A DNA stretch of 64,000 nt from positions 23,027,581-23,091,580 of the forward strand of contig NC_092191.1 in NCBI RefSeq assembly GCF_043641665.1. Reading direction: 5' to 3'. The notes under the pieces are model-generated. The model did no database searches. It saw only the letters and a list, made by a program, of their open reading frames with translations, and was not told the DNA's origin. The position numbers and the translations under genes were made by a program. Positions 13,601 to 26,343 of the stretch are shown in pieces (position 1 is the stretch's first letter; each line of letters starts with the position of its first letter). This DNA comes from Enoplosus armatus (Eukaryota > Chordata > Actinopteri > Centrarchiformes > Enoplosidae).

Positions 13601-16600
13601 GTGCTGCACACACCCATCTTCAACCAGGCAGCGCAGAAGTTCCAATTCACCAGTTCAGTATCTGACCAAATGTGAAATATGGTCCCAATCTCCCCTTCTG
13701 TTCCGGAGTTATGGCCCAAAGAAGTGTTTTTGTAGAACGTTATGGTGTCACCGTGAAGTTGAGCTTTGACCCTTTGGTTAAAAAAGAGAAAATGTTGCTT
13801 CATCGTTGCATCCCATTAAAACGTTTTAGTGAAATCTTCCTGGGTTCCTGAGACATCGGGTTCGCGAGAATGGGATGGACGTGAGGTCACAGTGACCTTA
13901 AATCAAAAAAAATGACCAAATTCTAATCAGTTCATCCTTAAGTCCAAGTGGATGTTTGTGCCAAATTTTAAGAAATTCCCTCAAGGCATTCCTGAGATAT
14001 TGCGTTCACAAGAATGGGAGGGATTTCTAATCAGTTCATTCTTGAGTCCAAGTGGGTGTTTGTGCCAAGTTTGATCCCTCAAGGCTTTCCTAAGACATCG
14101 TATCCACGAGAATGGGACGGACGAGATGGACAACCCGAAAACATAATGCCAAATACGACTACATTGATGTCATATGGGATGGACGGTAGAGTCAGGACAG
14201 ACACCCATGTATATATGACATGCAAGCCCTAACGTCAGCAGACAGCTCAGAGAGGCTGTCCAATTGCAGAGTTGCACCTGAAAGTGAAGCAAACAGCTGG
14301 TAAAGTAAGTTTACTGACCCTAACCTTTTACGATTACGTTTATTGAGCCAAGCTAATGTGATCAGATTAACACAGGGAAACAAAAATCCAGCGAAATCCA
14401 ATATCACGTGCTCCGCTGCGTGTCCGCAAAATGTCCTCCGCCTCGTGTTCTTCGTACCTGATGAGAGCCTTCTCTCCAAAGTAGTCTCCAGCTCCCAGTG
14501 TCTTGATTTCCTGTGGTTCGGCAAACCCCTCTGTGCTCTGAGTGACCACGACCTGCAGGTAGAAAACACTACAACAATTACGACCACCAACGCCACAGCG
14601 TACCAGTGTTATATATTGCCGTCCGCTGTTTTACCATTGCAATCATGAAATTGAGACCATTCTTTTACTGCTGGGCTTGCTAATTGGAATGCGTCAGTCA
14701 GTGTACGAGCTTTGAATCATTTCGATAAATGTGTATGTACTGGCAGGTATTTAGCCACTACTTCTACACACCCACCTTCTCTCTCCATTTTGTCCCACGG
14801 ACTGATGTTAACTGGTTAATAAACGATAAATTTTTCACTCGAAACAAATCAGCTGTGGACGTATCCTCTCCGTTCTCCAAAATATTAAGGATTTAAGAGG
14901 ATGTGCTTGGCAAGATTGTGCAGATATCTCACCTCTCCTTTGGCGATAATAAAGAAAGTGTTCCCTTCTTCACCCTCGCGAATGATATACTCCCCTTTTT
15001 CAAAATAGTCCTGAAAAGACAGGAGGGTCAGCCATTGTCTTCAATCTGAAACTATGCAGTCAGAAGCAGATACTGTACTGTAAAATGAAATATAGAGGGG
15101 AAAAACACTCACCACTTCAAGACAATCAACAATCTTGGCTAGTTTCTCCTCAGGCAGTCCCCGGAGCAGAGACACACTTATTGAGAAACAAATACACACA
15201 CACATTCATTACAGATTCTGGGGGCTGATTATATTTCAGATAAACTGAAACTCAACGTAATAATCTGTCAAAGTGAATAAATGAGTTGAAAGTGTAAAAA
15301 AAAAAAAAAAAAAGAAAAGAAAAAACCTTTGACGCAAATTATTGGCTGCTACATTAACTAATATTTATGACATTGTAACTGGTATGACATGCAGTGTTTT
15401 CTTTTTTCTTTTTGTGACCCACTGCTTCCCTGGAGCCAAGGTACCCCTCGCCAAAGTGCTTGCTCATGGTGGGAACTGCTGGGTCATACATTCATGAGTG
15501 AATTGGCAGTTCAAGGACTGACTAAAATGTAATATCGTCAAAATCTGTTGTGTGTTTAAAACCATTCAAACGCCACACAAGTGATTTGTATTACATTGTT
15601 TACTTTATTCTGATTTCTGAAGTTAAACTAAAAGGTGTGAAAGTGTTGATCTGCGATCTTCTAGATAGTCTTGATCTAAGATCCTGAGATCAATTCAGTT
15701 TTCCTCAATGCAGTTCTCGCTGAGGATAACATCGTTATCACTCTCGGGATTATTTCTCCCCACTTGTCGGGGGCGCAACATTTGTACCTGCGCAGAAAGC
15801 TGAAGTACTCCTCGTGTCTGGCCTGTGCGGTCCGCATCATGATGGTCTGGAAAGTCTGGCGGTCCAGTGCCCAGATGTGAGACTGGGACACAGCTGGATG
15901 AGGGCGGAAGTGGTAAACAACTCATTAACCCCATTACTTGATCTTTGTCTTTGTGGAAGACGGTTGAGGGTCATTCTAGATAAACTGGGTTATCATGTCC
16001 ACTTAGACAAAAATGACACTGCGCACTGTGTTCGATCCAGTCTGGAGACAAGATTATGGGTAGCTGCGTGTCCTCTAACAGGTGATGTTGGAGCAATAGT
16101 TCAACATTTTGGGAAACACGTTTGTTTGCTTTATTTCCATGAGTTGAGAAGATTGATATTAATCTAATTTCTGGGCAAATGTGGGCATGTAGGTGTATTT
16201 TTTTTTTTTTACTTTAGACAGAGCCAGGCCAGCTGTTTCCCCCCTGCTTCCAGTCTTTGGTCAGGCTAAATACGTCCTGATTAAACACAATACGTGCACA
16301 GATAAACAAAGAGAAAGTGGAAAATGGGGAAAAGAAAAGAAACGACCATGACATTAGATGCTGCATTTGATCGCGCTCATAGCACAACCGCCAAATGTGC
16401 AATAGCGACAGCCTCCAGCAGATTCCACTGGGCTTCCAAAATCTTTATATTTCCATCCTTGCATTGCAATCATTTGTGTGCAACACAAAAACAAATTAAA
16501 AGCAACTGAATTATTCAGTAGATATTATTAAGGCCATCATTTAAATGCATTTTTGTCACTTGTTGCGAAAAAGCCAGTGGCTCCCTCCAGGCTCCATGTT

Positions 16601-17177
16601 TAGACATCCAAATTTTACATTTTGCTTGGTTGGGTCTGGCCTTAACATGTAAAATGTTCCATCCAATATTAATTCAGCCGTAATGGGTTGCTACAGTTAC
16701 ACAAAAACTTGCTTGTAAGCATGAAATCTGCTCATGTACCACACAGCCAAGCAGGTGTCTCATACACGATTGAACAAGTGTATGCAATTCCAAAAAAGGT
16801 GAGACATATTAAGAACCACGACCGATTTGGTCTTATTCAAAAAAGGGGAAATTCTGCTGTTGCTCACCTTTAACAGTGGCTGTTCTCTTACAGTTGTACA
16901 GTATGGCCAGTTCTCCAAAAGCCGTGCCAGGACGCATCTCCCCCAGCAGCTTCCCATTCTGGATGACCTCCAGCCAGCCCTCTGCAGTGAGGAAGACACA
17001 AAACACAGCTCAAACTCATCTACAGTTTCATTGGAAACGTGTCTGTTTTTGAAGATCTTTGCCATCACAAGATAAGTAAAACTCAGGTGGTGAGGGTGGG
17101 CAGACATACCTCTTCCACCCCTCACCCTGAACACCAGAGCACCCCAGGTCTGTGTTTTGAGCCCCCTGCTGTGTTCC

Positions 17178-17217
<40 letters not shown>

Positions 17218-20200
17218 ACGACTGTGTAGCCACTTTCAACTCCACCACATGGTTGAGGAAATTCTGGGTAGAATCAAACAGACTTGTAACTTTGACTCAA
17301 AACTTGCCTTCCGTGTTGGCGGCGTGGTCTGCAGTTTGGCGAGGCTGGTTTAGATACCATGTCTCCTCGCAATCCCAGCGGTCATAAAAGGTATGCATTC
17401 TTACAGTTTCCCTATACTACACGTTCATAACGTGTGTCATGACCGTGGCTGGCTCAACCCCTGGTTGCAGATCCAGAGTAATATCATCCCACTTTGAGCC
17501 TTTGCTTAATACAGCTTTGTTTCTGTTGAGGTAGGCCGCCTCACTTTAATGTGCTAACTCCAGGCAGCTTCTATTTGGCCTCCAGGTAATTGTGGCTCTT
17601 TTTCCTCGGTCTCCGAGCTGCGGCCGATTGTGAGAACTGCAAAAGCCTTGGCTCAATGGCTTTGACGCCTGCTGCTTGGGCCAGCTTTCTGGAGCTTGAT
17701 CGGGCATCGTCGGGTGCGCTCCTTCCCACATGGCAGTTTGGCTTGAACTGGGTTTTCCTCTCTCTGTCGGCAGACAGCTGGATAATAACATCAGACACCC
17801 CCACTTGGCTGATTGTGCAACTTTGTCGCATGGTGTGAGCAGAACCACCTACAGCTCAATGTGAGACAAAGACAAAGGAGCTGACTGTGGATCTGAGGAG
17901 GACCAAGGTGCAGATGACCCCTGTTTCCATCCAGGGGGTCAGTGTGGACATTGTAGAGGGTTACAAGTACCTGGGAGTTCACATAGACAATAAACTGGAC
18001 TGGGTAAAGAACACTAATGCCCTCTACAAGAAGGGCCAGAGCCGTCTCTATTTTCTGAGGCGGCTGAGGTCCTTCAACATCTGCCGGACTATGCCGAGGA
18101 TGTTCTATGAGTCTGTGGTGGCCAGTGCTATCCTCTATTCTGTTGCATGCTGGGGGCAGCAGGCTGAAGGTGGCGGACTCCAACAGACTCAATAAACTGA
18201 TCCGCTAAGGCCAGTGATGTTGTTGTTGGGGGTGGAGCTGGACTCTCTTGACGGTGGTGTCAGAGAGGAGGATGCTGTCCAAGCTGCGGGTCATCTTGAC
18301 ACTTACTTTCATCAGTGTCCACTTTTGAGGTCTGTTTTATGACCTAGACGTAAACTTAGTGTTTGGGGGAAGTTCATCTTGAGAGGCCAGGTAGACAACA
18401 CTTCAGGGAAGGTTCATTCCTTGATGTAAGATGTAGAATTATTAATCACCACCGTCCACCTTCTTTTTCTTTGTTTTCTTGTGTATGATTGTGGTTAATA
18501 GTTTTTCTCTTGTGTTTGTAATTTTGAGATTTAGTCATCCAATGTGCAGAGTCCAAGCCTGAAGATTTCTACATGTCAGCATTGAGTCAGTCTTATAAAT
18601 GTGTGCTCTCACTTTGACTATGTTCACTCCACATACATCATTTTATCACCAAAACGTAGGAAAACTTGTTTCCCCTCACAGACATGTAGATTTGGAATGA
18701 ACTGGACTCACGCTTTTGGCACAGTGAGCTTCCAAGTGACAGGAGTGTCGACAAGCTCTCTTTATACTACTTTTGACAACCATTATAGGTGAGGACAAAA
18801 ACATTTTTTAGCACCACAAACATAAATGAAGATCGAAGAACGTCTTCACCAGGTTGTCCACGTGAATTGAATGTTGTTAACATTTCTCATTGAAAGGTCA
18901 AAAAGCTCAATCACAAGTAGGGATTTTGCATATCTTTTGCTCTTGTTGCCAAAAAGCCGTAGAACAGTAGAACTTCACAGTTGTAGTAAACCAGCAAAAT
19001 ACAAGGGGTCCATTGTCTCACAAGCCTCCGTGCGCTGCATCACTGCTGCAACCATCCGTTTGTTGATCTCCTGGCCCATCTTGCCCTCACTCATGAACAA
19101 AACCACTAGGGACCCACTACAGGGAAACATGCACAGTTTTCTGGTGGAGTACCATGGCCTAATAAATACATATTATCATCACATCAAACATTTTTCCTAA
19201 ATGTTTCTGTCAAAGAATGTGTAGCCCTAGCCTGGTGTGTGTCTCTTGTTTATTCTGTATAGCCTACCGGATCACTCTTCTGTTTATTTAACAAATACAC
19301 CCACCTTTCGCCGTTAACTTGTATGATTAAGAAAACATACATTTGCAGTTTTTTTTATTTAAAACTGTGCCTCATTTGTGTCAATGTGTAGGCACAATAA
19401 ATACAAGAGATCCATCGTGGACACTGAAACTGCACAACTACTTTAACACACAAAATTATTTGAGCCCTCTTGAAAACATATTCACATATTCGGCTGAGCT
19501 GACCTGCCAGTACGTAGAGGTAGTTTCCAGGTTCCCCCTCCTGGGTGACCAGCTGTCCCTTGGTGTAAACCTTCTCATACATGCAGTCCACCATCTCCCT
19601 CATGTGCTGTGGCTCCAGCTTCTTCAGAAAGTCATTGTTCATGATGGCATTGTTGATGAGCTTCTTGGTGCTGGGATGGAAAGGAGAAGCAGAAACAAAA
19701 CACGGTGCCAAAGTCAAGTCAAGTCGGTTTTATTTATATAGCCCAATATCTAATGTGATGTTAAAGAAAAAACGTCCGCGAGGAATGCGCAGCTTTTCTC
19801 ACGTAATAGTTACCATGTTACTGCCTCACAGGGCACTGTGGACCAGTATTCATGAGTGTAGCTCCCTCCCTTCCTTGGCACAAGATGTTCTGGTTGTCTG
19901 TACTTAAATTGAATTGAAAGGTCGATACCTACTAAACCTGAGTTAGATAGAGAATGGGCCTGGGAACCTCAACAGTAAAAGGCCCTCAAAGAGGTAAAGG
20001 CTATGCTCTCTTCTGCTCCACTGCCAGAACACTTCGATCCAAAGTAACCTTCAGTCATCAGTACAGACGCCAGCAGCTATAGCCTCGGTGAAGTCTTCCT
20101 CCAAGACCGCATTTCTGCAATTATTTCTGAAGTCCTGCAAGTTGATTGACAGATCACAAGCAACTGGTATCTCAATCCAATTCCAACCCCCCCCCCCCCC

Positions 20201-23200
20201 CCCCCCCCTCCAAGAGGAACTGCTGAACCAACTTCCGGAGCAGTCCAGAAATCCACCAAGAGCTCACCCAAGTCACAAATGAACCCTTGTGACTTAACCG
20301 CTGTGTCGTCTTCACCAAGATCATTAAGAAAACCTTGGAACACCTCCAGATAAGACTCCGTCACAAAAATATTTGGATTTGGAACAGTGAAGCCTATTGC
20401 AAGACTTATAGTCTAGACTTGCACGTGATGTAGTCTCCTTCACCTCAACGGGGGTTCTTGGTCATCTACCCTGAAGGCCTAGTCTGTTGATTGTTACTGT
20501 TCAGCATTTTGGTATTAAAAGCAAAATAGAGAGAGAGACAGAAAAAAAACTGTTGTTAATTTCATGTTACTTAGAAAATAAACATTGAGGTGATATTGGA
20601 ACCAAGAAACGCAAGTTTTTTTTTTATTTAAAAAAAGGGGTGATACTTATGAGTAGTAACATGTTGACTGTGGTTGGACCAGTATTCATGGACCCCCTTC
20701 CCTCCCATCCCTGGCGGTTAGCTATGTTTAAGTTGTTGCTGTAAACCTGTATGCTTCTTCAAAGCAAGCTATCTCCCGCGGTCTTTTCCGGACATTAAGA
20801 TGAGTAACGGCATACAAAAGTTATTGAAACACATTTTTACCACAATAGATGAAATAAAGAACCCCTGCTCAAACAACCATGCCAGCATAGATTGGGATGA
20901 TCAACAATTTGCTAAACCCTTCCCCCCAAACAGCATTTGTTTAATCATAGCTTCACAACTGTAACTAAGCACAGCAGGCCTGTAAAGCTTTGGATTTCTC
21001 CATATGCAGCAGAAGGCTCCAGTAAGGGAGTCTGAAGGATCTTGTCTTTTTTAAAACCAAGTACACAATAGCAAAGAGTAAGGAACATTGCGCTCGCCTG
21101 CTCTTAAGTAAACCACTAAAATAAAATTTTACAATAACATGGCATAACGTACAAGTCCAAGTGTTAGCGTAAAAGATACTACATATAGATATAGATACAT
21201 ATAAAGATACTTTTGCCAGACTCAGTCAGCCTTCATCCTTCAAGTCCTTTCTCTTGTACAGGGAGAACATACCTTTTGAAAATATGAACAATAAAGCATA
21301 AACGCAACCTTGCATCTGAACGGCAATGTATGTTCTCTGTAATACTGTACTGTTCCGTATAGTACTAGGGCTTCCAAACTTCCAAAAAACAATTCCTTCA
21401 TTTCCATGTCTACATGGTTCTTCAACAGGTAAGGATGCTGAGTTTTATTATCATTGCATAGCACAGAGTTTGCATGAAACCACGTGTGCAATCATCAAAT
21501 ATACAGACCCTATTTCAAGTTTCTCCTTTTCATTCAAGTCAGTCTTCTGTTTTCAACTGACTTGAAATTAGTAGCTGCTTTTGTCTACGTCACAACAGAT
21601 TTTGATGGTAAATCTGTGTCCTGTTATCAACTGTACGTATACCATGCTAGAATAGAAAGCTATGAAGAATCTTATACTTAATTATCTCACACAAGCCATC
21701 TCCAAGTGTGACAGTAATGCAAGTATACATATGTGAGGGGAAAATAATGACTCAGTTATGGCAAGTCTTGCTTGATTTGTTCAATAGCTAGCATTTCCAC
21801 TGCCTAAACATTCCTACATGTCATAGACATTGGGTTGGGAGAGCATGCCCATCAATCCCTACATTTTATTTTAAAACGTTTTGACAGGGAGGCGGGAGCA
21901 TCTGGCAATGTCATTGTCAAAAACAATTTTCTATTCAGTTAAATGTTATTTATGTAGCGCCAAATCACAACAAAAGTTATGTCGTGACACTTTACAAATA
22001 GACCAGGTCTTGACCCAACAATTCCCACCATATCAACAGCTGGATTGGTGTAGAACTACATGCTTGTCCAGGATTTCATGTTCAAGGCATAACCCAGCTG
22101 CCAACCTTGTGGTACTTAAACCTGAATACCTGAAAAAGGAACCTTGAATCAGATGCTAGAATTTGTATTTTTTCTTTTTCCTCCAGTGTTATCATACTGT
22201 ATAAATACTGTTCAGACGTGGTTGCTTGACCAATAGAGTTGCAAATGTGGGTCCTCTGTTCAAGCCACTGCATTAATGTCTGCAGTTTCAATTTATTCAG
22301 CAGATTTCCCCCGAGCATTTGTTTGTGTGCATCCCTGATTACCACATCACATAGATGATAGCGCTAGTGTTTCAGTGAAAGGGAGAGTGCTGAATCAGTC
22401 TGAGAGTAGCGGGCAAGGGAGGCTAGATTGTGTAATTGAAGCCCATAATGACCCGGGCCCTGCATTTAGATCGTGTGGCCTTTTGTTTCCCTCCATGTCT
22501 TTCCATTATCCTGCCATGCTAATGTAGCCTTTCAGATGTGGCGGATATTACAAAAGCTTGTCTGAGCTCTCTCGTCCTCCTGCCAATGATATTCTGTTGA
22601 TCACAGTTGATTCTTGTTGAAACTTGTTGATTCATCATAAGTGGTGGTTTTGTTTGACATTCTCTATATTCTCAGTAGTAGTTTTTTTTTCCCCCCACCC
22701 CAGCCATTATGATTAGTGGTTTTGCAAATAAATGTCCAGGTTTTGGAGTAAAGTCCTGCTTTATGCTGTTCGGCTATTAGCAGATGTGAGGCAGAACAAT
22801 TCCTTGCTATCAGGCTGCCCCTTAAGACTCTCCAATTAGTCCAGAATGCTGCGGCACTTGTACTGACAAGAACCAGGAAAATATCCCATATTAGCTTCTC
22901 TGCACCGGCTCCCTTTAAAACACAGTATAGAATTTAAAATCCTTCTTCTCAACTACAAAAGGTCTTAATGGACAGGCACCATCATATCTTAAAGAGTTCA
23001 TAGTACCCTATTACCCCACAAGACCACTGCACAACCCAGAATGCAGGGTTACTTGTTGTTCCTAGAGTCTCTAGGTTCCAGTTAAGGTTTGGGAGGCAAA
23101 CACCCTCCCCAGATTTAAGAGTAGGCTTAAAGACTCTCTCCCATAGTTGCTTTTACTGATCTCTTTTCAATTGGAATAAATGATAACGCTTCAAATATTG

Positions 23201-26200
23201 ATGAAAGGTATACTTGTACAGTCTAATGCAATCAACTCATATGAAGTTTATATATGCTGTCCGCTAGCAGGAGAATTCAGCTGTCAATACTGCATGCATT
23301 TATTGCTTCAACTAACTACATTTACCATCAACACTGAGTGGACATCCACGTAACAGGTGGCAAATTTGTCCTGTAAGACCGCAATGATGTTTTCCCAGGT
23401 GGTGACCCTTTGTCGCACTTGGGGGATTGTAGAGTCACTAGATCCTCCAGGATCAGAGGATCAAGGTCGGAATCAGACGTCAGCTTTGCTACCAACAACA
23501 GGACACTGACAAAAGGTATGGAGAATGTTTGCCGTTTGGATCGATTAGACACTGAGATGACAGCTGAAAGCAGCAGAGAATGGAACAGTTTTAAAGTTCG
23601 ACAGCAACGACATGATTGGCTCAGAGAGGTCGGGTAAATTCTAATTCTAATCTTTCTGAACTGAAAGAGCGAATGCTCTCATTCAGCTGATTGAGCTGAA
23701 AGCGAGAAGGAAGAGAAAGACAGACAGAGATAGATAGTAAGTCAAAGTTTCTACAGAGGGCAATGTTTCACATTCAAAACATAGATTCTGTGTGGGGTGT
23801 CCCTTTAACTCACTGTGAGCCTTTGTGGACGTTCTTCGTGATGGAGATGTCTGCTGCTCTGAAGCCTCCACAGAAGTTCGCTGAGGTGGGTTCAGCAGAA
23901 ACGCCCTCTTTTGCTTTGAGCCTGCGGTGGACCTCCACAGCCACCCTGTGGAAGCGGCTCGGACCCTGGTTAATGACGCTGAAGCGGCGGTGGCTGTAGT
24001 GGCACAGGGCTAGCGGAGAGCCGCCCAGGCTGATGTTGTAGCCAATGGCATCCTGGAGCTTGTCAATCTGGGAGACCTTGGCCTCCAGTTCCCTCTGGAG
24101 ATGCTGTAACTGAAGCTCCTGGGCGCGAAACTCTTGGTCCCGACGTGCAAGCTCCGCCTCGAGGTGGGTAATTCGCAACCTGAAGGTCAGAATTGTTTTC
24201 ACAGAGTACACATAAAGGCGTCTTCACAAAGTCAAACTACTGTGAACAAACTTCACTACAAGACAGAATATGCAGAAGTATGTCAGACCAATCAATAAAA
24301 TATGAGGAAAGTTTAGATGGTAACATGACTCTCAAAACTCTTTAACCTTAAAACAATTGAAGTGTTTATTATGTTATTTATATAACAATAAATAACACAT
24401 CATAAACCTAAGTGAACCAGCAGCAGATGCTAATATGTAGTATGTATTGTACAACACATGAATCCACATCTCAGTCTGTAGAAAACAATCAGGACACAAT
24501 TTTTCGCATATTGGAGGAATTAGCAGACCTGGAAGTCACCACAACAGTGCAAAATGGATATGACTCCCATTACCCCCAAACTAGAGTCGTCCAACCCAAA
24601 TAAATGGAAAAACCGTAAACCTACATCGTAAACCACCTAACTTTCCGGCGTGTTAACTGCCTTGATACGCGCGCTAACAAATCACCCCGACACATTATCG
24701 ACAAACTGGATATATTATTATCTATATATTAACCTCTTCCAACACTCTGCCCCCTAAAGCCCATGTTCATAACAGACCCCATTCCACACAAACTCTTATA
24801 TGCAGTAATATCACTTGTTTACATGTTGATCTGTAAATATAGGAAAATTAACATTAACTTATATCTCCACCATTACTCACCCAGATGGGAGATTCATTAT
24901 CTTAAATACATCAATCAATAATATCAATCTGACCGTAGCAAACATATATACCCAGCAATAGACTGATCAGGAACAGCAAGTAGGAAATGCCACTGAGACA
25001 ATTAAATATATGAAGGAGTGGGGACTAAATAATCCAACAGCAAAATAATTTTCATATTTCTCACCACCACATCATTCATTTTCCTGTATAGACTTCTTCC
25101 TCACTAGTAAGTCAATCACACAAGACATAACAGATACCTCAATATATTCAACTGTAATAAGTGATCACGTTCCTATCTCCTTATATTTCCATAGCAAGCA
25201 ATTCCATAAACAACCCTCCACATGGCACTTCAACGTCTCACTGCTTAAAGACCCACAGCTTTGACAGGTTTTTAAGGAAAGCTTTGGCATCCTTTATGGA
25301 CATAAATAACTCTCCGAACAACTCACCCACATTAATCATAAAAACAAAACATAAAAACAGTAATGTGAGGGAAAATAATCTCATACTAATTTTACAAGAA
25401 GTATCTAGAACTAAAAATCAAAGAGCTGACATCTAAAATACAAATTAGATATGTCTGAAATAACAAATAGAAAAATACTGAATCACAAGCATTTTGAATA
25501 AAATAATAAATCAGGGAAATTTCTCACAAATCCACACAACAAAAAAGGAAATAAAAACCATGAATAACTCATTCAAGCCATGAATAACTCAACACCGAAG
25601 ACCCTTATCTCCACCTAGGGAAGACGAAAGAAAGGGATTTATTGGAAGGGCAGCAGGGAATGGTGGTGGAATGAACAGGGAGGTAGCTGGCTGAGACAGA
25701 GGGCAAGAGGGCGATGAGATATGGCAGGAACGGCTGGAACTTGCTGGATGAATAAGGGAGAATGGTGTTCTCTATGTAATAGCTTCATTAGATGCAGAGA
25801 AAGCTTTTGATTGAGTCAGTTGGACAGACAGTCATTTGTGCAAGTTATAATGCCCTCTCTCTCTCTCTCTCCTTCCCTCTTCACCATCTACATTGAACCA
25901 CTTGCTGCAGTCCGCCAGAACTAAGAACTAAGAATTATAGGTGTACAATCCACCACGGTGAACTATAAAATAAGTTTATACACAGACGACATCCTACTCT
26001 ACTTACAGAACCCACCAGTCTCACGACAAGAAACCATGAAACTATTAAAAAGATTCTCTAAAATTTCAGGTACCTTTTCAATTAACTTATCAAAATCAAC
26101 ACTGTTACAACTCTCCAAAAAGAGCTGGAATCCGGCAGCCCTACCACCACCCATCGTAAGGTACCCGAGTGTTAATATTTCCCTCTAGCTGTCAAAGCTG

Positions 26201-26310
26201 GTACACATAAATTTAAAAACAATCAAAACAATTGAAGATGGATGGATCTGCCAGTCTCAGTACACCTACCCACCACATGGTTCAACTCTCTATATTCAAC
26301 AATGACACAT

Positions 26311-26343
<33 letters not shown>

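Noticed and set aside
16760..17387. ORFs with Thr-His or Cys-Val repeats on both strands
   Set aside because: They are translations of the CA microsatellite plus flanking intron; only 16868-16981 (minus) is a real exon.
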